A stretch of DNA of 5,775 nucleotides from positions 1 to 5,775 of the forward strand of contig JALTLP010000127.1 of NCBI GenBank assembly GCA_027001895.1. Reading direction: 5' to 3'. The position numbers were made by a program, and so were the translations under genes. Shown in pieces: positions 1 to 5,493 of this stretch (position 1 is the first letter of the stretch; every line of letters begins with the position of its first letter). This DNA comes from Chromatiales bacterium. Lineage in GTDB: Bacteria > Pseudomonadota > Gammaproteobacteria > UBA6429 > Thiohalophilaceae. The notes under the pieces were generated by a model. It did not search any database. It saw nothing but the letters and a program-made list of their open reading frames with translations, and was not told where the DNA came from.

Positions 1-87
1 GCCGCGAATTTTGCAAATTAAAAACAGTGCGACCACGACCAGTACAAGCGCAACAATGCCGGCAATTGAGAAAGTATCGAGTATCAT
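1..87 (-). CDS. N-terminus of a membrane-anchored protein (partial, runs off left edge)
   Basis: This is the first 29 codons of a gene read leftward, starting with ATG at 87. An AGGA Shine-Dalgarno core (complement of 97-100) sits nine bases before the start, which supports it. The peptide begins MILDTF, and residues 6-25 are almost all Ile, Val, Leu, Ala and Phe. They are followed by Lys-Ile-Arg, so this is one N-terminal transmembrane segment with a basic flank. There is no lipobox or clear cleavage site, so it reads as an uncleaved membrane anchor, probably with the N-terminus outside the cytoplasm. Small membrane proteins and SPFH-type proteins can start this way, but too little is present to assign a family. 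It is transcribed divergently from the lipoprotein gene at 299. Confidence 0.6.
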   Translation of the reverse strand, partial: MILDTFSIAGIVALVLVVVALFLICKIRG

Positions 88-298
88 AAGAATAAATCCT
101 GTAATAGTTTAATAATATAGCGGGTTATATTTTAGTAAACGCTAATATTCATGCAATGTTAAAACTGTGATGTGTTTCCGTTTTAGTAAGAAAATATCCA
201 GTTTTTGTTATTTTATCCATTCCATATGTCAACCAGATGAATATCCACGCGTTAGTCAGATTAGCAGTAGAAAAATTCTAACTTAGGGAGGCCTCAAA
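88..298. promoter_or_regulatory. AT-rich divergent intergenic region
   Basis: These 211 bases separate two genes that point away from each other, so they should hold both promoters. For the leftward gene, a weak candidate on the minus strand is TTGCAT (complement of 151-156), 16 bases, then TAAAAT (complement of 129-134). It overlaps an imperfect inverted repeat, AATATAGCG at 114-122 and CGCTAATATT at 140-149. The 9-bp direct repeat TTTTAGTAA occurs at 130-138 and 181-189. For the rightward gene I see no convincing -35/-10 pair, only the strong ribosome binding site at its end. In DNA this AT-rich, such short matches can arise by chance. Confidence 0.35.
285..291 (+). promoter_or_regulatory. 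Strong Shine-Dalgarno of the DUF4382 lipoprotein gene
   Basis: AGGGAGG lies seven bases before the ATG at 299 and ten before a second in-frame ATG at 302. The spacing favours the first ATG, though either would give essentially the same signal peptide. Confidence 0.75.
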
Positions 299-1789
299 AT
301 GATGGCAAATAATAATGGCGTAACAGCCAATAAAACGAATCACTGGTTGATTTTACTTGTAATGTTTATTTTTACATTGGGTTTAAATGCCTGTGGTGGC
401 GGTAGCGGTGGAGATCAGTCGAGTAGCAATGGTGACGGACAGGTGCTAGTGGCCTTAACCGATGCGCCGGGTGATTTTGTTACTTATACGGTTGATGTCC
501 TGTCGATTAAATTAACCCATGCCAATGGAACCGTTGTTGAAACATTGCCGCTCTCCACTCGGGTAGACTTTGCGCAATATACAAACTTAACCGAATTCAT
601 TACCGCAGCAACAGTACCGAACGGGCGTTATGTTAAGGGCAGCCTTGTGCTGGATTATTCCGCTGCGGATATACAGGTTGAGGATGCCAACGGGGATGCC
701 AAACCCGTCACCAGTATTGTAGATGAAAATGGTGTGCCAGTGACAACACTGGAAGTCAATGTAACCCTTGATGGTAATCGTTCGCTGCCTGTTGCACCGG
801 GTATACCAAAAAATCTGATGCTGGACTTTGATTTACAGCAGTCCAATACCGTGGTGTTTAATGGTGCGAATATTGATATGACGGTGAAGCCGGTGTTAAT
901 TGCCGAAGTTGATCCTAAAAATCCCAAACCACATCGGGTACGTGGGCCGTTAAAGTCAGTAAACCTGACTGATAATAGCTTTGATATTTTTATTCGTCCG
1001 TTCTTTCACCGAATCGGCTTTGGTAGTCGCCTGTTTGGAACGTTGCAGGTGACAACAAACAATGAAACCTTTTATGAAATTGATGGTGTTGCTTACAAAG
1101 GCCCGGATGGTTTACAGGTGCTGGATACTATTACCCAATACACCGGTATTATTATTAAAGGTGACCTGAAATTTGGCCCATTACGTTTTGAAGCTCGCGA
1201 AGTTATTGCGGGCAGTGGTGTGCCCGGCGGAACAATGGATCTGGTGCGGGGTACGGTTACATCACGAACAGCCGATAAAATTGTAGTGCGTGGTGCGACT
1301 GTATTTCGTGCAAACGGAACGGTTGTCTTTAACGACAATGTTACCGTATCACTCGATGCCAGCACCACAGTGGTTAAGCAATTAAATGTGGGTACATTTA
1401 GTATTCAGGATATCTCTGTCGGTCAACGTATTGCTATCTTTGGCACAATTACAAATGACCAGGTATCCGATTTGCAAATGTCTGCCGCCAATGGTTATGC
1501 GCGAATGGGTTTGTCTTATTTAAAAGCCAGTGTTGTCGCGCTTTCTGATGCGACAACAAACTTTACTGTTAATTTAAGCAGTATTAATGGCCGGGCAGTC
1601 AGTCTTTATAATTTTGCCGGAACGGGAACGCCTGGAAACGATGCGGACCCATTAAACTATGAAGTGGATACAGGTACATTAAGCTTAACTGGCATTGGTG
1701 TAAGCGATAATATTGCTGCAGCCGGTTTTCCAACACCGTTTGGTAGTGCACCGTTAGATTTTAGTGCACAGACGATAATTAAAAAATAA
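299..1789 (+). CDS. DUF4382-domain lipoprotein
   Basis: This predicts a 496-aa exported lipoprotein. Residues 15-31 are a hydrophobic signal core ending in the lipobox LNAC, so signal peptidase II should cleave before Cys32. That is the only cysteine in the protein, consistent with lipidation. A Gly/Ser-rich linker (33-47) leads to a domain at about 47-203 opening with GQVLVALTDAPGDF. This opening is typical of the DUF4382 family, whose function is unknown. The rest, about 212-496, is a series of predicted beta-strands with recurring phrases such as RGPLKSV, VRGTVTS and IAIFGTI, resembling the OB-like repeats of DUF5666-type proteins. The C-terminal phrase FPTPFGSAPLDF also recurs in such lipoproteins, as far as I recall. 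Asp32 or Gly33 would be the residue after Cys in sorting terms; here it is Gly, with no Asp at +2, so outer-membrane placement is the likelier fate. The gene ends at a strong terminator and appears to be a single-gene unit. The family call rests on recognition of the N-terminal motif; the biological role is unknown. Confidence 0.85.
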   Translation: MMANNNGVTANKTNHWLILLVMFIFTLGLNACGGGSGGDQSSSNGDGQVLVALTDAPGDFVTYTVDVLSIKLTHANGTVVETLPLSTRVDFAQYTNLTEFITAATVPNGRYVKGSLVLDYSAADIQVEDANGDAKPVTSIVDENGVPVTTLEVNVTLDGNRSLPVAPGIPKNLMLDFDLQQSNTVVFNGANIDMTVKPVLIAEVDPKNPKPHRVRGPLKSVNLTDNSFDIFIRPFFHRIGFGSRLFGTLQVTTNNETFYEIDGVAYKGPDGLQVLDTITQYTGIIIKGDLKFGPLRFEAREVIAGSGVPGGTMDLVRGTVTSRTADKIVVRGATVFRANGTVVFNDNVTVSLDASTTVVKQLNVGTFSIQDISVGQRIAIFGTITNDQVSDLQMSAANGYARMGLSYLKASVVALSDATTNFTVNLSSINGRAVSLYNFAGTGTPGNDADPLNYEVDTGTLSLTGIGVSDNIAAAGFPTPFGSAPLDFSAQTIIKK

Positions 1790-1811
1790 AAGTTTATATC
1801 GTTGAAATAAG

Positions 1812-1844
1812 AAAGCCGGTTACAAATAGTAACCGGCTTTTTTT
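1812..1844 (+). terminator. Rho-independent terminator between convergent genes
   Basis: A perfect 12-bp stem (AAAGCCGGTTAC at 1812-1823 and GTAACCGGCTTT at 1829-1840) closes a 5-base AAATA loop. T residues continue to 1844, giving a run of seven Ts at 1838-1844. It lies 22 bases after the lipoprotein stop. Read on the other strand, the stem is followed by TTTCTTATTTC, a poorer but possible U-tract. It may therefore also end transcripts of the leftward CBS gene, whose stop codon is only about 20 bases away. Confidence 0.93.
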
Positions 1845-1863
1845 ATATGTTGCAATTAAATGC

Positions 1864-2319
1864 TCAGGATACTTTCAACAAGTTTTCCTGAAAAATAGCC
1901 TTGTGTACGTCACCAATACTAATTATACCGACCAGTTTATTATTTTTATCTGTAACCGGTATGCGGCGAATATTTCTGGCACACATCATTGTTACCGCTT
2001 TTAGCAAAGGCATGTCGGGTGAAACAGAGGCGACTGTTTGCGTCATCAGATCACCGGCACTTTTATCAAGAATATCCACATAACAAGATTCGCTGGTTTC
2101 ATAATTATGTTTTAAACCGTCGGCAACGATATCCGCAGTTTGTGGAAACATGGCTTTAAATATATCTTTTTCAGACAGAATACCCGTCAGGATGCCATCA
2201 TCATCAACAACCGGAACACCAGATATTTCGTTTAAACACATTAGCGAGGCGATGTCCTTGATAAGTGTATCCGGTTTGGCTGTTTTAAGCGATTGGTTCA
2301 TAATATCTCGAACGACCAT
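1864..2319 (-). CDS. Stand-alone protein with two CBS domains
   Basis: This 151-aa cytoplasmic protein consists almost wholly of a tandem CBS pair (Bateman module). CBS domain 1 covers about residues 1-58, with DIMNQ, GVPVVDDDG and GILSEKDI. CBS domain 2 covers about 88-147, with DLMTQ, RRIPVTD and GIISIGDV. A 30-residue linker joins them. The SEKD (49-52) and SIGD (134-137) motifs match the S/T-x-x-D pattern that contacts the ribose of bound adenine nucleotides in this fold. No catalytic, channel or DNA-binding domain is attached, so it is probably a small ligand-sensing regulator; its partner and ligand cannot be told from here. Full-length for this kind of protein. The ATG at 2319 has a strong AAGGAG (complement of 2326-2331) six bases upstream. 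It converges on the DUF4382 gene across the shared terminator. Confidence 0.9.
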   Translation of the reverse strand: MVVRDIMNQSLKTAKPDTLIKDIASLMCLNEISGVPVVDDDGILTGILSEKDIFKAMFPQTADIVADGLKHNYETSESCYVDILDKSAGDLMTQTVASVSPDMPLLKAVTMMCARNIRRIPVTDKNNKLVGIISIGDVHKAIFQENLLKVS

Positions 2320-2325
2320 AGTATT

Positions 2326-2331
2326 CTCCTT
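2326..2331 (-). promoter_or_regulatory. Shine-Dalgarno of the CBS-domain gene
   Basis: On the minus strand this reads AAGGAG, six bases before the ATG at 2319. It fixes the start of the CBS-domain gene. Confidence 0.75.
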
Positions 2332-2498
2332 TACTTTAATATAGGGTTTTCCTAGGTTATTTATAACGAATATCTTAAGAATGAGTCCAACAAAGATAAC
2401 TAATAATGTCGATGCTTTTACTTATAGGTGTCAAAAAAGGTAGATAAAAGATGAAATGGTTAAAATATATACAATTAACGCTTAATACAGAAGGTTAA

Positions 2499-2813
2499 AT
2501 GGGAAAATCAATTACAGTTATTCTATTTTTATATCTTGTCAGTACACTCTCCTGTGCTGATAGTACTTCTGATATAAAATCTATTAATCAAAAAGTCGCA
2601 CAAATTGAAAAGAACAAGGATAAACTGGATATCTTGTCAGTAAAATTGTTGCTGGAACAGCTCGAATCTTCCCCGCCTGAAGCCATGTTTTACTATAACC
2701 CAGAGACAGGTAAGCTGGCTATGGCCAAAATAACAGTTGGCCATGAAACATTTTCAACAACACACAGTTATTATTTTAATAAGAAAAATAAAATTATAAA
2801 ATATTTAAAATAG
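2499..2813 (+). CDS. Small exported protein, probably truncated by an amber stop
   Basis: I do not recognise a named family. The 104-aa product begins with a signal peptide: a lysine at position 3, a hydrophobic core at 5-17, then S-C-A at 18-20. Signal peptidase I cleavage after Ala20 fits. Cys19 is preceded by T-L-S, a poor lipobox because position -3 is Thr instead of Leu, so a lipoprotein is possible but less likely. Residues 24-57 look helical and charged. From about 64 the sequence turns to strand-like units centred on YYNPETGK (65-72) and YYFNKKNK (91-98). It stops with TAG at 2811-2813, but the same frame continues with coding character to 2975 (next entry), so the intact protein was probably about 158 aa. 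A short AGAAGG (2489-2494) precedes the ATG by only four bases. The gene is markedly A/T-rich compared with selD. It is divergent from the CBS gene; no functional link to any neighbour is visible. Confidence 0.55.
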   Translation: MGKSITVILFLYLVSTLSCADSTSDIKSINQKVAQIEKNKDKLDILSVKLLLEQLESSPPEAMFYYNPETGKLAMAKITVGHETFSTTHSYYFNKKNKIIKYLK

Positions 2814-2975
2814 ATTGAAGGTCGACCTGATAACCCGCCAAAGGAAGCTGTAATATATAATAAGAAGGGTTCGATATTGTGGAAAAATACAGATAGTCCT
2901 GCGGTTAGTGGCAAAATATTACTGAAAATATTTAATACCAATATGAATATGCTCGAAGAACTGTCTAAATATTAG
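2814..2975 (+). pseudogene. In-frame C-terminal continuation of the small exported protein after an amber codon
   Basis: Directly after the TAG at 2811-2813, the same frame stays open for 53 codons to a second TAG at 2973-2975. The translation looks like real protein. It starts IEGRPDNPPKEAVIYNKKGS, contains a strand-like unit VIYNKKGSILWK resembling the two units before the stop, and ends in an amphipathic stretch LEELSKY. There is no plausible start codon and ribosome binding site of its own near its beginning. The simplest reading is one 158-codon gene with a nonsense mutation at codon 105; a single base change from AAG, CAG, GAG or another near codon would suffice. A sequencing error or programmed amber readthrough are alternatives. 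I treat it as the remnant half of a broken gene. Confidence 0.55.
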
Positions 2976-3059
2976 CGTATCCATAATAATTGCTGCTTAT
3001 ATTTTCAAATCGGGTAAGTTTGATTGAGTTAAACCATTCGCGGCGTTACACTGCCGGTT

Positions 3060-4148
3060 ATGAATAACACAAAAATGTCTCAAAATACCGAAACGGTCAA
3101 ATTAACCCAGTACAGTCATGGGGCAGGTTGTGGCTGTAAAATTTCTCCAAAGTTACTCGAAGAAATTTTACACAATCCATCATCAAACAATTCCACTCAA
3201 GATTACAAACAGCTATTCCCACAGTTACTGGTAGGCAATGACAGCAAAGACGATGCCGCTGTATTTGACCTGGGCGATGGTAGCTCCGTGGTTAGTACTA
3301 CCGACTTTTTTATGCCAATTGTGGACGACCCGTTTGAGTTTGGGCAAATAGCAGCAACCAATGCTATCAGCGATATTTATGCCATGGGTGGCACGCCCTT
3401 AATGGCCATTGCTATTTTTGGCTGGCCTATCGACAAGCTTGGGCCGGATGTGGCCGGTACTGTTATTGAAGGTGGCAGACATGCCTGTCAACAGGCCGGT
3501 ATTCCCCTTGCCGGTGGGCATTCAATCGACGCACCGGAGCCGATGTTTGGTCTGGCTGTAACGGGCAGGGTAGAGAACAGGCACTTAAAGCAAAACAATC
3601 AGGCCGAGGCAGGCTGTAAACTGTATTTAACCAAACCGATAGGCATTGGTATTTTAACCACTGCACAAAAGAAAAAATTATTAAAGCCTGAACACCAACG
3701 GATAGCACCACAAACCATGTGCCAGTTAAATAGTATTGGTACAGCATTCGCCAAACTTGAGCAGGTTAAGGCCATGACCGACGTAACCGGCTTTGGTTTA
3801 ATGGGGCACTTAACCGAAATTTGTGAAGGCAGTCATGTCTGTGCCGAAATAGATTATCAGGCCGTACCAAAACTACCAGAAGTTGAAGCATATCTTGCAT
3901 TGGGTTGTTCACCCGGTGGTGCCGAACGTAACTTTGCCAGTTATGGCCATAACATTGGCGCGATGACAGATGTACAACGGAAAATTCTGTGTGACCCGCA
4001 AACTTCCGGCGGCTTGCTGGTTGCTGTTAGTGCAGAAGGTGAGCAAGCGTTTCTGGAAGTTGCAGAAACCAGTGGTTTTAAACTGGATGCCATTGGTCAG
4101 CTAAAAGAAAAAGATAACAGCAATTCAGCACTAATTGAAGTGATATAA
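3060..4148 (+). CDS. selD: Selenide, water dikinase (selenophosphate synthetase)
   Basis: This cytoplasmic enzyme makes selenophosphate, AMP and phosphate from selenide, ATP and water, providing the selenium donor for selenouridine in tRNA and for selenocysteine. The 362-aa product follows E. coli SelD along its length. The mobile catalytic loop is HGAGCGCK (20-27), with Cys24 and Lys27 matching the essential E. coli Cys17 and Lys20. The first is a plain Cys, not selenocysteine. Asp65, Asp105 and Asp241 match the metal-binding E. coli Asp51, Asp91 and Asp227. Other signatures are STTDFFMP, ATNAISDIYAMGG, GGHSID, MTDVTGFGLMGHL and CDPQTSGGLL (from 311). No clear Shine-Dalgarno precedes the ATG at 3060. 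The in-frame ATG at 3075 (Met6) would give a protein nearer the E. coli length and starting MSQNTE, so the start is uncertain by five codons. mnmH follows after 27 bases, indicating an operon in which the two products act in sequence. Confidence 0.97.
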   Translation: MNNTKMSQNTETVKLTQYSHGAGCGCKISPKLLEEILHNPSSNNSTQDYKQLFPQLLVGNDSKDDAAVFDLGDGSSVVSTTDFFMPIVDDPFEFGQIAATNAISDIYAMGGTPLMAIAIFGWPIDKLGPDVAGTVIEGGRHACQQAGIPLAGGHSIDAPEPMFGLAVTGRVENRHLKQNNQAEAGCKLYLTKPIGIGILTTAQKKKLLKPEHQRIAPQTMCQLNSIGTAFAKLEQVKAMTDVTGFGLMGHLTEICEGSHVCAEIDYQAVPKLPEVEAYLALGCSPGGAERNFASYGHNIGAMTDVQRKILCDPQTSGGLLVAVSAEGEQAFLEVAETSGFKLDAIGQLKEKDNSNSALIEVI

Positions 4149-4156
4149 ACCTTCCG

Positions 4157-4172
4157 CTCTAGTAAACTAGAG
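4157..4172 (+). repeat. Short perfect hairpin between selD and mnmH
   Basis: CTCTAG (4157-4162) and CTAGAG (4167-4172) form a 6-bp perfect inverted repeat around a TAAA loop, ending three bases before the mnmH ATG. It fills most of the 27-base gap and covers the place where a ribosome binding site would be. With no T-tract it is not a terminator. In RNA the weak stem could affect ribosome access and be opened by ribosomes finishing selD; this is inference. Confidence 0.45.
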
Positions 4173-4175
4173 TCC

Positions 4176-5279
4176 ATGGACTTACCCCAAATAGATAATT
4201 ATCAGCAATTATTTGTCGACGATATTCCGCTTCTGGATGTGCGTGCGCCGGTGGAATTTAAGCAGGGTGCTTTCCCGCAGGCAAAAAATATTCCGTTAAT
4301 GAATGACGAAGAACGTCACACCATTGGTATTCGTTACAAAGAACAGGGCCAGGAACAAGCCATTGCGCTGGGACATGAACTGGTGAGTGGAGATATAAAA
4401 GCGGATCGTGTTGAGCGTTGGGCTGACTTTACCCGGCAATATCCACAGGGAGCGCTTTATTGTTTCCGTGGTGGTATGCGTTCCAAAATAACCCAGCAAT
4501 GGCTTTATGATAAAACCGGGGTCATTTATCCACGGGTTAAGGGTGGTTACAAAGCCTTACGTCGTTTTTTAATTAACGAGCTGGATAAAACGGTTGAGCA
4601 AACACAATTTATTATTCTTTGTGGTCGTACCGGTGCGGGTAAGACGCTGGTGCTCAACAAGATGACTGCAAAAATTGATCTGGAAGGCATTTATAAACAT
4701 CGAGGCTCCGCATTTGGTAAATGTGCAGAACCACAACCCAGCCAGATCGATGTAGAAAATAATCTGACTATCGAGTTATTAAAGCAACGTAGTCGTAACC
4801 AGACAACGCTGGTATTAGAAGATGAAGGTAGCAATATTGGCTCGCGCTATCTGCCGGAAAGTATTAGTCTGTCGATAAAACAGTCTCCACTGGTAATGTT
4901 GGAAACAAGTCCTGAACAAAGAATTGAAAACGTCTTTGAGGAATATATTATCAAAGACCTGGCAGCTTATCAGGCAATGTATGGTAACGAGCAGGGATTT
5001 GATACCTGGGCAATTAACCTGCTGGCGGCACTTGACAGGATACAAAAACGTTTAGGTGGTGTGCGCTATAAAGCCCTGAAAATGATAATGGAAGGCGCAC
5101 TGCAACAACAACGTAACGGGCAGGGTAGCGAACAGCATAAAGACTGGATACAGGGATTATTAACCGATTATTACGACCCGATGTACGATTATCAGTTGGC
5201 GAAAAAATCAGATCGCCTTGTGTTTACGGGTAACGAAGAATCGGTACTACAATATATTAATGAGCAGTTATCTGGATAA
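4176..5279 (+). CDS. mnmH: tRNA 2-selenouridine synthase
   Basis: Also called SelU or YbbB. It replaces the sulfur of 2-thiouridine at wobble position 34 of Lys, Glu and Gln tRNAs by selenium, using selenophosphate, by way of a geranylated intermediate. The 367-aa product is full length (E. coli about 364). An N-terminal rhodanese-like domain (about 8-125) carries LLDVRAPVEFKQGAFP and the active-site loop YCFRGGMRS. Its Cys96 aligns with the essential Cys97 of E. coli. A P-loop domain follows, with GRTGAGKT at 150-157, then DLEGIYKHRGSAFG and LVLEDEGSNIG. The C-terminal part has YYDPMYDYQLAKK. The start at 4176 matches the usual beginning of the family, but the only ribosome-binding-like bases are AGAG, inside a small hairpin. 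Translation may therefore depend partly on coupling to selD. No obvious terminator follows, so transcripts may run on toward the carbonic anhydrase gene. Confidence 0.97.
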   Translation: MDLPQIDNYQQLFVDDIPLLDVRAPVEFKQGAFPQAKNIPLMNDEERHTIGIRYKEQGQEQAIALGHELVSGDIKADRVERWADFTRQYPQGALYCFRGGMRSKITQQWLYDKTGVIYPRVKGGYKALRRFLINELDKTVEQTQFIILCGRTGAGKTLVLNKMTAKIDLEGIYKHRGSAFGKCAEPQPSQIDVENNLTIELLKQRSRNQTTLVLEDEGSNIGSRYLPESISLSIKQSPLVMLETSPEQRIENVFEEYIIKDLAAYQAMYGNEQGFDTWAINLLAALDRIQKRLGGVRYKALKMIMEGALQQQRNGQGSEQHKDWIQGLLTDYYDPMYDYQLAKKSDRLVFTGNEESVLQYINEQLSG

Positions 5280-5419
5280 GTATTACGTTAATTTCAGGCA
5301 AACTGTAAACGAACACAGGCATTCCCGCTGTTATTCCATTACCTGAATGACTCACGACAGGATGCTTACGTGGAAATGAATGTGTATATAAAGTAAAAAG
5401 AATTAATGGTGAGTTAACT

Positions 5420-5448
5420 TTGTCTGGGCATAGTATCAGTGGTAAAAT
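5420..5448 (+). promoter_or_regulatory. Candidate sigma-70 promoter for the carbonic anhydrase gene
   Basis: TTGTCT at 5420-5425 (4 of 6 to TTGACA) and TAAAAT at 5443-5448 (5 of 6 to TATAAT) are separated by the ideal 17 bases. Transcription would start near 5455 and leave a leader of about 32 bases. The whole left arm of a 13-bp inverted repeat lies in the spacer and touches the -35 box, a position where a bound protein would block or alter polymerase binding. Confidence 0.5.
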
Positions 5449-5493
5449 AAGATTTATTCTTATACACCTACAGTTAGCCGGATACTATGCCCA
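5425..5493. repeat. 13-bp perfect inverted repeat flanking the carbonic anhydrase leader
   Basis: TGGGCATAGTATC at 5425-5437 is the exact reverse complement of GATACTATGCCCA at 5481-5493, with 43 bases between. The left arm lies between the -35 and -10 boxes of the candidate promoter. The right arm contains the start codon at 5487-5489 and the first codons. Possible roles are paired operator sites or, in transcripts reading in from mnmH, a long-loop hairpin hiding the start codon. The sequence is seen directly; the role is inference. Confidence 0.7.

Noticed and set aside
655..1368. Two minus-strand open frames (655-927 and 1093-1368) opposite the lipoprotein gene
   Set aside because: They lie wholly inside a well-supported coding gene, show no recognisable motifs and lack good ribosome binding sites.
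1901..2344. Plus-strand open frames at 1901-2083 and 2150-2344 opposite the CBS-domain gene
   Set aside because: The minus-strand product has two clear CBS domains and a strong ribosome binding site; the plus-strand translations look like antisense shadows.
2429..2434. Perfect minus-strand TTGACA that could be the -35 box of the CBS-domain gene
   Set aside because: No acceptable -10 hexamer lies 16-18 bases downstream; the nearest reasonable match, CATTAT, is about 20 bases away.
2811..2813. Stop recoding linked to the neighbouring selenium genes
   Set aside because: The interrupting codon is TAG, whereas selenocysteine is inserted at TGA, and no SECIS-like stem follows.
3463..5045. Minus-strand open frames at 3463-3747, 4296-4499 and 4815-5045
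   Set aside because: They overlap selD and mnmH, whose full-length homology is unmistakable, and have no features of their own.
5315..5352. Possible degraded copy of a dispersed gammaproteobacterial repeat (CATTCCCGC, then GAATGAC)
   Set aside because: The arms do not form a convincing hairpin and no second copy is present, so it cannot be supported from this window.
5280..5419. Rho-independent terminator after mnmH
   Set aside because: I found no GC-rich stem followed by a T-run; the only T-rich stretch has no paired stem before it.
5342..5486. Open reading stretch in the mnmH-carbonic anhydrase gap, ending at the TAA at 5496-5498
   Set aside because: It has no start codon with a ribosome binding site, no recognisable motif, and overlaps the well-supported carbonic anhydrase start and its promoter.
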